This document shows, piece by piece, positions 21,481 through 32,004 of a stretch of 64,000 nt of DNA (positions within the stretch are counted from its first letter, which is position 1; the number at the start of each line of letters is the position of its first letter). Both the position numbers and the translations under genes were made by a program. The DNA comes from Marasmius tenuissimus. Its lineage: Eukaryota > Basidiomycota > Agaricomycetes > Agaricales > Marasmiaceae. The notes under the pieces were generated by a model that was given only the letters and a program-made list of their open reading frames with translations, did no database searches and was not told the origin of the DNA. The DNA is taken from positions 1-64,000 of the forward strand of contig JAQOTA010000042.1 in assembly GCA_029532415.1 (NCBI GenBank). The letters are read 5' to 3'.

Positions 21481-22498
21481 GGCGAATACGTTGGTCCAGC
21501 ATCGCCAACTGGTATCTATTAGTATCAATGAATTCCATGGGTGACAAATAAACCGTTCCAACGAGGAGATGCATCAGACTGGACCTCAACATCTTCGTCG
21601 TTGGCAACAAAGCTCCTTCATTAGCCTTCCCTCTCATGTTAGCCAGAGATGTTCTCATCATCTCTTATCCATGGCTCCTATTACTGAGATACCTCTGGGA
21701 GCTAGTAACGGGAGGTGAGGGAGATGAGCATTCTTATCCTTACTCTCGCTCTCTTAAAAGTTCTGGCAGTGATAAGTGGGGAGGAAGGGTCAGAAATCAT
21801 CATTGGTAGATGAATCTACCTTGAATCATCTTTATGGCTTGTCGTCAACTCCAATAACCAATCATCAGAAAAATAATTACGGCCGGCGACGGTAAGGCTC
21901 AAAAAGGCTCCATAATGATTCGTAATACCGGTTTTCTTGTAATAAGTCGCTGTTTATCTCAAGGCCGTAATTGATTTTTCTGACACAACACCCACATTTT
22001 CCCTTATTGAAGGCCTTGCAAATCAGCTTTGAGGACGTCACTGGGAATCATTGAATAGCGAGAGACAATTCACTACTGTTACATTAACACCTGACACCTA
22101 CTCTGGGCATTCTGGGAGGCTCCAACAGGCCGAGCTTCAGTCGAATTCATGGTCCCCCTGGCCCACTACATCGAATCACTCGGTTCCGTTATATAGTGGG
22201 CAATGAACATTGTCATGGTCGACTGAACCCTTCGCGATCAATAATCGAGGTGAAGCCCAGATAGATTTGAAGTTGGTGTTCTCCCTCCCTCGAGTTGTAC
22301 CTCAAATATCAATGTTCAACACAGGTCCGGGGAAGTGATAATTACCTTGTGTATGAACCGCTAGCCTGCCATCATCTATTGAAAATGATCTGAAAGGAAA
22401 ACCTTGACCTCAAGATCTCCCCGTTGAGCGGCTCCGATGGGCTGGCTATTTTGCAGCCATGTTCGTATCTACCCTTAACACGACTGGCTTTATGAGTT
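21481..22498. repeat. Segmental duplication A, copy 1
   Basis: It aligns with 57860-59150 over most of its length. The shared blocks include GGACCTCAACATCTTCGT, GCGAGAGACAATT/GATTT, CGATCAATAATCGAGGTGAA and AAAACCTTGACCTCAAGATC. This copy carries a 119-bp MITE-like insertion (21865-21983) absent from copy 2. It lacks about 400 bp present in copy 2 (58388-58790). I recognise no coding function. Confidence 0.85.
21865..21983. mobile_element. MITE-like element, 119 bp, with about 21-bp inverted termini
   Basis: The left end reads TCAGAAAAATAATTACGGCC. The right end, reversed, reads TCAGAAAAATCAATTACGGCC, identical apart from one inserted C. The homologous segment at 58215-58230 lacks it, so it is an insertion polymorphism between the two duplication arms. 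No clean target duplication is visible, and no superfamily can be assigned. Confidence 0.75.
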
Positions 22499-23450
22499 TT
22501 GTCCTCGCTTAAACTTGCGCTCCATCACGGTATCCCATCTTTTCTCCCGCCTCAAATCAGAACACATCCTGACCTCTCTATTGTACATCCTAACTGAGTA
22601 TCAAATCTTGACCTCCTGGTCTTCCGCGTTAAAACAGGCAGTACAAGACCATAACTCCCCTCTGTGATTGGTCATAACGAGAAGGCATCCGGATGGCCAT
22701 CAACTTCCCTTAGGACATTCAATGGTACCTCAGGCCTCAGGATTGTATGAGACGAATACTTGTCCGATCTTTCTTTTATGGCCATAGACATGAAGAATAT
22801 GTGCGTATTATAAGCAACACTCAAAATGTCTACTCATGATAAAAATCTTGCTTGAATTGTAGCTCATGACGAGAAGGCACATTTATTACATCCTACCTCC
22901 CTTAGGATGATCCAGGATCTTCGGAGATAACGCTCAAATCACACTGATATGCACTTTGTCCGATTATAGCTGATTATCCATAAACCCGGTGATACGTGCT
23001 TACCTTCCATGATTGACATCCCCATTTTTCTGTGATGCTACACTGACATTCATGGGTGGCCTAAGCAGCTTTTTGGGAAATAGCTCTCAACTTTGTAGAA
23101 ATCCAATCATGACCTGACGTTTCGATCTGCTGAATATCTCTGTTTCAGGCCTTCCGTTTGGATAGTCAGGAAGACGGGAGCACAGTTTCATGAGCAACTA
23201 GCAGGCTCATTTATCAGTACAGGTTTTTGCGGCAACCTCAAAGTATGTACATACTTTTGAGTTGATGCCATGAACCACCTTCTGGTGATACCTTCTCAGT
23301 GTCGCATCTCGACTCGAAGATTTTGCTTTGTTAGTGCTCTCCCAGCGACCCTGACTAATAGTCAACTCGCATCGGATCAGTCGTCTATACAATACCTTCG
23401 AAGCAACGAATCAAAGATACCATGCTTTATGTTCCAAATTCAGTCTTTGT
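22499..23450. other. No gene; weak internal duplication
   Basis: Two segments share CATAACGAGAAGGCA / CATGACGAGAAGGCA, CTCCCTTAGGA and CTTGTCCGAT-type blocks (about 22668-22770 and 22865-22970). No reading frame is convincing. Confidence 0.3.
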
Positions 23451-23768
23451 GACCAGCAGCTCAGAACCTACTCCAAACGGCGCTTGAATACGTAGGGCTC
23501 ATGGCAGGGAAACTCCGTCGGTATAACCTTTCCTTCTACCGATGTGAGTTTGCTTCCTCAAACCTTGTTTCTAGATTTTAACACCTACACCCACAGCTTA
23601 TGGATGCCCGAGACCCCACTCTGTTGAGACGAGGTGTTTAAGCAGCTACATCCTCATGACTTTTGGTTGTTGCAATCACTGACCACTGTGTTTGTCTTGG
23701 GAGTCACGGACTCAATTGAGCAAAGAGTACATATATTACAGCCTTTCCTTGCTGCTGGCACCATTCAC
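23451..23768. repeat. 3' flank of kinase-like copy 2, duplicated near 26460-27060
   Basis: Blocks CAGCTCAGAACCTACTCCAAAC and GACCACTGTGTTTGTCTTGG recur in diverged form at about 26465 and 27035, just left of copy 3's 3' end. The duplicated unit therefore included sequence beyond the gene. Confidence 0.4.
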
Positions 23769-26027
23769 TCACGCTCGGTTGGCCAATACTGGAGAACCAC
23801 ACTTGAACCTTGCAGTCAACCACGTGAGTCTCCTCGATGATTTCCCAGAGGTTTTGATGATCTGAATGTACCTAATGATTCATTTTGCAGTGTTTCCGAG
23901 GGCGAGTGTCAATATCTTTGAACATGATAGGGAGATGAGTTGAGAAATCTTTGACACTAGGAACCATTTACCTGTTAAAGATGAGCAGTTCAAATCATTG
24001 TCTGTATCTGATTCCTCCCAATTGTGACTGTTGAATTTATGAGGATCGCCTGAGGTGCCATAAATGATTCGGCCATGGAGAGAGGTCTGACCCCTAGACA
24101 AGGAATTGACAACCAACCTGATATTAATTTGGGATACCCGTGCTTCCCTGCATATTCCCTACCATCCCAATCATATCCTTTCATCTTCAGGTGCTCGTAT
24201 ACCACATGGTATGCCCCATGATTTCATGACGTGCCAATCTGGGACAGAACCTCTAGTCTGGGAATTCCATTTGCCTTCCAGTTCTCCTCAGGTATTGCAT
24301 GCTTTCCATTTAGGTCAAGGGACCAGTAAAAGAGCGGGTTGACAGGGGGGTGATGTATGAAGTACACCCCATCACTGTGCTCTATAGGAACGGGGGGAAC
24401 AAACAGATAAATGGGGGCCAAGGATGTGGAGTTATTGTGGATTGTGCTAACAAGTGAAAATCCAATGTTGGTGATGAATACTAAGGGAGATGGATATTAG
24501 TAGAAGGTGGCAAAAGATTTAGGTGCACATGCCAAGGTCATCTTTTGGATCAAGACAGTCATAGGCGGATGGAAGAGACTGGGTAAGGTAGGCAACACTC
24601 TGTTGAAGTGTGTTTGGAAGGCTCAAGTGAAAGTGAAAGTTCATATTGACCTCTATCTGGTCAAAAACAAAATCGACTCGCCAAGGTACTACAGCTGTCA
24701 GCACCAGAAAGCTGGACTTGGTAGTTGGACATACCCTTGGATGAGTAGATGGCTTCAATGCCAGTACTGTGGTCTTCAAAGTGCCATTGAGGGGAGGGGG
24801 TAGAGGGGAGATGGGCAAGAATTTCAGGCTTGTTTTGATCAATGACAGTTCCAAAGGTCAAAAGCCCTTGTTGTGCAAAATCTGAGAGTTCTTTGACATG
24901 TCTTATATCTCCTGACAATGCAATCACATGTAAAAAGTCCCCAAAGTGGTTCTCAAAGTAGGCGATAATATTGGTGGGGTTGAGCTGGGGGATTGCTTCC
25001 TGGTGAAGTGGGGTTGGTGAATTGCAAAATGGTTCAAGAGAGGTGTTGGCTTTTGGCGGGGAGAATGGAACATCGTACAGCCAAGCATGAGTTTTGAGGT
25101 TAAAATTCCATAAACCCCACTTGACTGAGACCTGGTATTCTACTGTTAGGTAACAGGGGCAAGTTCTATAAGAAATCACTCACAGGGATTGTTAGATTTT
25201 TGTCTGCGCACAAGACATCGACCGAGGTTGCCTAAACATATCCTCAGCTGACATCAGATGTCAAAAGGGTGAACATACACATGTATACCAAAGGTAGTAC
25301 AACACAACTTTGCTGCCTTTATCCCAGTGCAACAGTAACTCACTTCCATTCACCAGTTCTAAAACACAATTGTGAGTATTTGCAAGTACATCCACCAACC
25401 CAGAGCTCTTACCGTCATGTACAATCCACATTGGCCGCTCTGACCATGCCATTCCAACCAACTCAGGGAACAGCGGCGATCTGGCAGCAGGTTAACAGAC
25501 TGTCCATTTGAAAGTAATTTCACGTACCGCCGAGATGCTAACTCTCTAAATACACGTTCCGATATCTTTGACAGCTCTCCTAAGTGCCATAGCAGACTCC
25601 CTTCAACTATGTACTCAAAGTCCTCCTGGTTTCCATCAACTGGTTCAACTGATATGGTGGTAAATCGTCCCGGCAGCCCCATTATCTCAGTATGCTGTAC
25701 AGCTTTCCTGACCTTTGTCACTCTAGACTGTGGTTGTAATGTTCCAAATATAGATTCCCAATCTTGAGGTTTGATTGTAACCTCTATAATCTCATTGGAC
25801 ACCTCTCTTTGCACTTTGATGTCGCCCATGAGGACCTTCCTGAACATCTTTCCGTTCTACGTTTGAGTCAGAATCAGGATACTGGGTATGCACTCTCCAC
25901 CCACCAAATTAATAGTATCCCCTCGATCATTGTGATATGTATGCGTTGTCAAATTGCCGGCCACATTCTGAATGGTTGAATGTTGGCCAATCCGGATGTC
26001 TTTGGCGTCAGTCAAAATGTTGTTCAT
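23769..26027 (-). CDS. Kinase-like Agaricomycete family protein, copy 2 (apparently intact)
   Basis: It starts MNNILTDAKDIRIGQHSTIQ at 26027. A 46-48 bp intron follows DTINL. The next exon has FRKVLMGDIKVQREV and HTEIMGLPGRFTTISVE, then LSKISERVFRELASRR and PLFPELVGMAWSERPMWIVHDG. This order (a self-modifying DARD start, a short beta-strand region, R-h-x-E-L-x-x-x-R-x, P-x-h-h-Q/E-L-h-G, h-h-h-H-D-x) matches a very large Agaricomycete family whose middle resembles a degenerate protein-kinase N-lobe (family resemblance from memory). Later exons include IIAYFENHFGDFLHVIALSG and TFGTVIDQNKPEILAH. The last exon is Lys/Arg-rich (KTSGKSSRRLTW) and stops at 23769-23771. I found no interrupting stop in the exons I traced, but the full exon set is not proven. 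Function unknown. Confidence 0.6.
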
Positions 26028-27997
26028 TGTTGCTTGCCCGTAATGGAGGAGAAACAGATGGGGATGTTGGTCTTGATGTTGTGGCCCTTGCATGCGAGCC
26101 ACGTATTTATATGAAGCCAGGTTTGGGGTCTTGTAGTTGTCACGCTGTGTTGATCCCAGTAAGGTCCACCAATTCGACCCCATCTAGCGAGCCCATCATC
26201 GACATAAAACGGTGCATGGCAGTGGGACTGTGGGCAAATTCTATCCCTGTCACGCATCTGATAATAAAGCTACACAAAGATACTCAATCCTTTTTTTGTA
26301 TGCTACAAAGGTACCGAGACACTGGGAGCAGACAATTAGCAATGGATGGCAACATATCAAAGATGGCTATCAGTAAGCCTGTCCATCCCGATCCAGATTG
26401 TACTTACCTGATCCCTCTATTCCTGCACTGTGCCCATGTTCTATATTTCCAGAGTCACTTCTTGTAGCAAGCGGCTCGGGGCCTGCTCAAAACAACATCG
26501 AACTATGCGGAGCTCACAGCAAACAGACTCTAGCACAGGGAGTTTGTGACGCTACCGCGGTCCGGAATGTCTGATGCGTACCAAATTGGAACTCAGTTTT
26601 CTGTCAAGGGATCGCAACAACCGGCACCAGCCATTTTTTAATGTCATTCAGTGATTGCTAACCTGCTGTTGTCAAGGATTCACCATCCTATAAATGTGCA
26701 GAGCAGTCCAAAGGGTCATATAAATTCATATGTGGACTCTCCTGGTTAAAATTTAAGTTTATTTCCCATAAAGACTTCAGAAGTATGTGTACAGAGGAGA
26801 GGGACATTGATGTGCTGCCTTGAGCACACACCAGATTTTCCGGCCCGCCGGAGCACCGCATCAAAAGTGCCGCAAACTCGCTATTGTCAGCTCTTCTTTC
26901 TACTGTTGCGGGTTTCCTGCCCTCGCGTCGGGATTCAAAACCTCCGTGTATGGCTCATGCTCACCCGAGAACTCAACTCACAAAGGTAGGGTGGTAAAGT
27001 TGAAACTCGTGGCTTTTAGTCGTTGCATCTGCTGACCACTGTGTTCATCCTGGCTGTGGAGGAGGCAAATTTGTGAGACTCGGAGGGCAATCATCACGAG
27101 AAACCTCCGACAGCGATATCTCGGTCGGTGTCTCGTATATTAATCATCTGTCTCATCAACTAGAACGCACCTTCAATCGTCACAGATACAAGATATCCCG
27201 AGCCTTCGATCCCGCAGATATCAAACGCTCCCGCCACTAGTCTGGCTTCTTCCCTTGTCATTGGGATCCGAAGTTCCCTACGGGGATCTTTTGTGGCTAA
27301 GTTGACGCTCAACTAGTGTGATAGGTAGTCACGAGAATTATTTCCATGGCTTATACGAGAGCAGACTCATAGGTCCTTTCTTGCTCTCACTGATGACTTA
27401 CGCTTGCACTGACTAGGCTTTGCCAATGGCTTAGGTGATTGGGTGGTCAACGCTAATCATTCAAAGAAACGTGAAAGGGCAAAACTAGTTTTGGTTTGCC
27501 TTTGTTTCGGTAATATCATCCAAGGTACGCTCATCTTGTCTTTTTGGCCTAAACGTCTTCTCTGAGACTGCCGATGTTACCTACATCTCGCGGACATGGA
27601 TTCCAAAGCAAAGCTTTCCAGATCGCTTTGTGTACTGAAACATAAGTACATGATTGTTCTATTACTCTGTGCTAAATTCAACCGCCTTTCTACAACGACA
27701 GTGTGGCGAGATGAGGTTGCCTCCTTTTGGCCTACAGCGTAATGAGCCTCCTTCCTCCGGATACAAACTCGAGGGTCGACTTTTTCCGTGATTGGGAGTT
27801 TTGGTACTCCCAAAGCTGTCTTTGGCCACTTTCCGACATTTTGAGTACTTATCCGGGTCGAACTCAGATAAAGAGTTCAAATAGTAAACACGGACAGAGT
27901 AAAAATTGGATGCGGGTAGCCCGAGTAAGAGCGAGATGGCGGAGTCACAGACTCGATAAAGAGAACAAATATGACATGAGAGTTGTATGTACATATA
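26028..27997. other. 5' flank of copy 2 and duplicated flank of copy 3; no gene
   Basis: About 26028-26460 is upstream of copy 2. From 26465 the sequence resembles the 3' flank of copy 2 (23451 on). About 27070-27960 has no counterpart there and looks like an insertion or unrelated sequence. Short frames at 27577-27994 have no recognisable motif. Confidence 0.35.
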
Positions 27998-29870
27998 TCA
28001 CAATCTTCCCTCTTTTCTGGCTCCATTCGCTCGCGCTCGGTTAGCCAAAGTCAAAGAACTAGGCTTCAACCTTCCAGCCGACCGCATGAACCCCCTCCAT
28101 GACTTTCCAGATGATTTGAGCTGATGATTCGGGGATTCATTTTGGGGTGTTTCTGAGGGCGAGTGTCGAAATCTGCAATAACAACGGGATGCAATGAGCC
28201 GATGATCTCCCTGAAACTGGCTACTATTTACTTGTTAAGGATGAGCATCTCAAACTGTCGTCTGTACTTGACTCGTCTGAATTACGGACTTCCGCTCCTG
28301 AACACTCAGAGATGAGCAGATGAAAAAGAGGGTTTTGACCCGTAAAAAAACAAAAACCGCGAGTCACCTGGTATCAACGCAGGATAGCCATACTCCCACG
28401 CATATTGTCTACCATCTAATTTGTGGCTCTTCATCCTCAAGTGATTGTCTACTGCCCAGTAACGCCCACCCCCCCACAATGAGCCAATCCAAGGCAGAAT
28501 CTGAAGATTGGGAGTCCCCTTCATCTCCCAATCTTCCTTAGGTATCACATATTCTCCGTTGGGATTGAGGGACCAGGAGAACAGAGGGTCGGAAAGGGGA
28601 TAGTGTATGGAATACATCCCGTTGCTATGCTTTATAGGGATGGGGGGAACAAAGAGATGAATGGGGGTCAAAGATGTGGGATTATTGTGGATTGTGCCAA
28701 CAAGAGAAAACTGAACCTCAGTAATGAACACTGAGCAGCAATTGTCAGTCACAGGTTGGCAGAAAATTGAGGCACCCTTACCAAGGTCATTCTGAGGATC
28801 CTGACAGTCACTGGCAAACAGAAGAAGACTGTGTGAGGGGTTGGTGGATAGTGGAATGGATCGAGAGAGATGTTGGTGTCCGGTGGTGAGAGGGAGATGG
28901 CAGGAATACTGTAATGCCATGTGTGGGTTTTGACGTTAAAATTCCATAAATCCCACTTGGCCAAAACCTGTTATTCTATCATTAGGGGGGTGAGTTCAAT
29001 AAATAAACCACCCACAGGCAATGTCAGAGTCTTGTCTGCATGCAAAGCATGAAATGAGGTGTTCAAAAGACAGTCTTGGCCGATGTAGGACATAAAAAAG
29101 GTGGACATACAACGGTATACCGAAGGTAGTGCCGCACAACTGTACTCCCTTCAGCCCACATCTTATTGCTGAATTCCAACCCATTTGCCAGCTTTTCAAC
29201 GTGATTGTCAGTTTCTGCAGATAAAACCACCAGTGAAAAACTCTTACCATCATGCAGAATCCATATTGGCAAGTTGGAGCAGCCTATTCTGACCAGTTGG
29301 GGGAACAGTGGCAACCTGAAAATAGGTTAGAAGACAACTCCACGGGGGAGTATCTAGACATATTGCTGAGATGCCAGCTCTCTACACACACACTCTGATA
29401 TCTGCAATAGCTCATTGGTCACCAAGCCAAACTCCTATGGAGTGTGCTTACAATTTCGAGGCCCTCTTGAGGCCCGTCCAATACCTCAATCATTATGCTT
29501 GTAAAATTTCCCAAAAGTCCCATTACCTCAATATGTTGTACTGTTTTCCTGATTCTCATCATGTTAGACTGCTGCTGTCATGATTCTTCACGCTTTGATT
29601 CATGACATTGAAGGGCAACAATGACTTCTAGAACCTGTGATAATACATCCTTCCGCACAACAATGTCACCTGTAAGTATCTTCCTGAACGTATTACAGTA
29701 CTATTTTCCAGTCAGCCTATTGATTTTAGTATATGTCCACCATGCACCAACTCGACTGTATCGCCGCAATCATTGTGATATGCATTGGTTGTTAAGTTAC
29801 TGCTCACAGTTTGTATAGTTGTACTATGGCCCAACTGGATATCTCTGGCGTCACTGAAGACATTGATCAT
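27998..29870 (-). pseudogene. Kinase-like Agaricomycete family, copy 3 (nonsense codon)
   Basis: It starts MINVFSDARDIQLGHSTTIQ at 29870. The second exon (CNTFRKILTGDIVVRKDV, later HIEVMGLLGNFTSIMIE) contains an in-frame TGA at 29578-29580, where the copy at 61038 reads Gln. Later parts are recognisable (LVRIGCSNLPIWILHDG, then MAKWDLWNFNVKTHTWHYS, then WAVDNHLRMKSHKLDGRQYA). The basic tail reads LKSSGKSWRGFMRSAGRL and ends at 27998-28000. The block IVAYFENQLGDFLHV found in the copy at 61038 and its equivalent in copy 2 appears to be deleted here. Confidence 0.7.
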
Positions 29871-30480
29871 TGCCAGTCCTCCATAATGGAAGGGGAAACA
29901 AGGAGATTGTTGTTTGCAATGATGGAGGGAAGAACACTGCTCTGCCCTTCCAAGTCGCACATCAGCCAGATATGTGAGACTGGGTATCAAGCCTCATATC
30001 CTAACTGGTATATTAGTTCTCATTATGTCCACCAATACCACGAGCCCATTAAACTTACATGACTATCATAAACAGGTCTCCGTGATGCTAGATCTCGTTG
30101 TTGTGCTGGCTGATGGGAGTGCAGCCACATCAAGCCGAATGTGCGGACACCACGGTGAATGTGAGTAAACAGCGAGCATTTCACAGAAGACACACAATAT
30201 CCAAGGTTAGGGTTGAATCGCTGCAGCCGGGAGATAGGCAAGCTGTGGTGGAGATACCAAGGGGTTGGTGGTAGTGGTGTGGTTACGGCCCACATCATTT
30301 GATGACAAACAACGAGTCACTGCATCTAGTTGGTGATATTTCTCCTCAAAAAGATCTGTCAGCAATTACCCTTTATGCTCGAAACAGAGAAGTTGTTAAG
30401 TACAGCGTGACCTAAAGTGAGAGAACGAGACAAAGTAACAGCGTGAGAATACGAGTTGGTACTGCAGATAGACTAGTCAC
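29871..30480 (-). repeat. Conserved 5' flank of copy 3
   Basis: It aligns with 63363-64000 up to and including GTACAG(C)GTGACCT and ATAGACTAGT near the ends, about 600 bp. Gene and promoter region duplicated together. Confidence 0.55.
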
Positions 30481-30607
30481 AGTGCATTGACTTCGGGCAC
30501 CTTGTCAGTTTTTCCAATATGAGTTACCGTTCTGGGTTTCGCAAAATGGTTTCATGTTAAATTTAAGAATAAAAGGTGGCGAGCGATGTAGGAGTGTAAC
30601 CTCCTGC

Positions 30608-30797
30608 ACCTAGAATACACGACACGACGTGAGTGAAGAGCTCCTCAGGCCAGATACACGAGGTAAAAGGATCTGATTATACCTAGAATACACAACACGA
30701 CGTGAGTGAAGAGCTAGGTAGAATAGTCAATAAACGAGAGTATCAAATAATGAAGAAAGACTAACCTCCTCAGGCCAGATACACGAGGTAAAAGGAT
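30608..30797. repeat. Two interleaved direct repeats (35 and 30 bp)
   Basis: A 35-bp unit beginning ACCTAGAATACAC lies at 30608-30642 and 30681-30715 with one difference. A 30-bp unit beginning CCTCAGGCCAGATACACG lies at 30643-30672 and 30768-30797. The order ABAB' with a longer second gap suggests duplication of a 65-bp segment followed by an insertion of about 50 bp (30716-30767). Confidence 0.85.
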
Positions 30798-31225
30798 GAG
30801 GAGGGATAAACGAAGACGTGTAGAACTAGACTACGCGGACACGTGATACGATACTGTATATGGTAATATCCCAGCAAGCGACTCATCTCATTATTTGGCT
30901 CGGAGGTGTACATGCCCCTCCAGTTAAATTCCCAATACCCGCATATTCATCTCTTATCTGGGCTCTCTCATTTCGTATGTACAATAGTTCGAAGGTTAGT
31001 AGCCCAATGGTTTCATCTAGTCTTAGATTTGTTGATTTTGAGCTAGCAACGCAATGAACGGAAGCCATTAGAGATGATTACTTACCAGTCTGATGAAACG
31101 TTTCGAGTAAGTATTGACCGGAAGGTCAGATACTCAACTGGAGTGAATTGGAACGCAGACACACTCCGGCGGCGACTTGGTATGCCATCCCACGCTTAAT
31201 GGGAACTGTGGAAAGACCCTCTGAG
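30798..31225. other. No gene recognised
   Basis: Short opposing frames at 30860-31068 have no motif. This is the left approach to the KDZ island. The first motif-like site (GTTAGAAT) occurs at about 31226. Confidence 0.35.
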
Positions 31226-31406
31226 TTAGAATGGTCCGATTAATGCTCCTCATCGACTCGAGAGTCGACTGTCAAAGCGATGAGCCCTTGCAACAACCCA
31301 ACGATTTCAGCGTATTGGAGAATCTTTCAAATTGGCGAGGCCGAATTACTCGAACAACACACTATGTAGCCGAATTACAAGAATCGCGTTAGCGTAGGGC
31401 ATTCAG

Positions 31407-31651
31407 ATTCTAATAATTGTATGATACTGGCAACAAGCCTCCACCGGTATTCTGGTATTCTAATATCTCTTGTATGGCTACAGCAGACACCTTACCCGCC
31501 TATTACTGTCCCTTCGTGCTTATTTTCAGTTGATTCTAACCTCCCAGAGACCCAGACCCAAATCAACTGCCATCAGTCGTCCCATCGTGCCATCAGTCAA
31601 TTCTAATTCCCCGCCATCACGTCAACATCCAGAGAGCAAGTATATTCTAAT
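31407..31651. repeat. ATTCTAAT motif array 1
   Basis: ATTCTAAT occurs at 31407, 31457, 31600 and 31644, with ATTCTAAC at 31533. All are in the same orientation, at spacings of 50, 76, 67 and 44 bp. Flanks often continue with pyrimidines (CC, CTC). Confidence 0.7.
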
Positions 31652-31710
31652 ACGTCTGCCCAAACTATCACGTGCTTTGAGGCTATGCTGGGGTGCCGGT
31701 GACCCGTCGT

Positions 31711-31866
31711 GAATATTCATGTGGATTTTTTTGCTGGCGCAGCTATCACTTCGAAAGCTAACGAGCTTGCAAACCCAACAGTATACCTTATAACCAATGA
31801 CCTCCTTTTTTCCCGGTGCCTCGACGTTTGATTTCGACTCACAAATTCACCCCAAATTGTGGTACT
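31711..31866 (-). repeat. Direct repeat R1, paired with 34853-35002
   Basis: Shared blocks are GATTTTTTTG, GGCGCAGCTATCACTTCGAAAG, CCTCCTTTTTTCCCGGT and CTCGACGTT(T/C)GATTTCG. R2 lies just 5' of the gene at 32005-34775. R1, in the same orientation, lies 3' of that gene with no gene of its own. It may be the upstream region of a lost duplicate. A short minus-strand frame is partly conserved (FEVIAAP(A/S)KKST), so coding cannot be excluded. Confidence 0.7.
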
Positions 31867-32004
31867 CAGAACCGCCGCGCGAAGTTCAGACTCAGAGACA
31901 TACACCTGCTGTGCTCATGCCACACCCCCTTTCGATCTGCATAAAGTCTTTGGAGAGCTAAAGTTATTCTACCTATGGACGGCTGTTTACATTATTGATT
32001 AACA

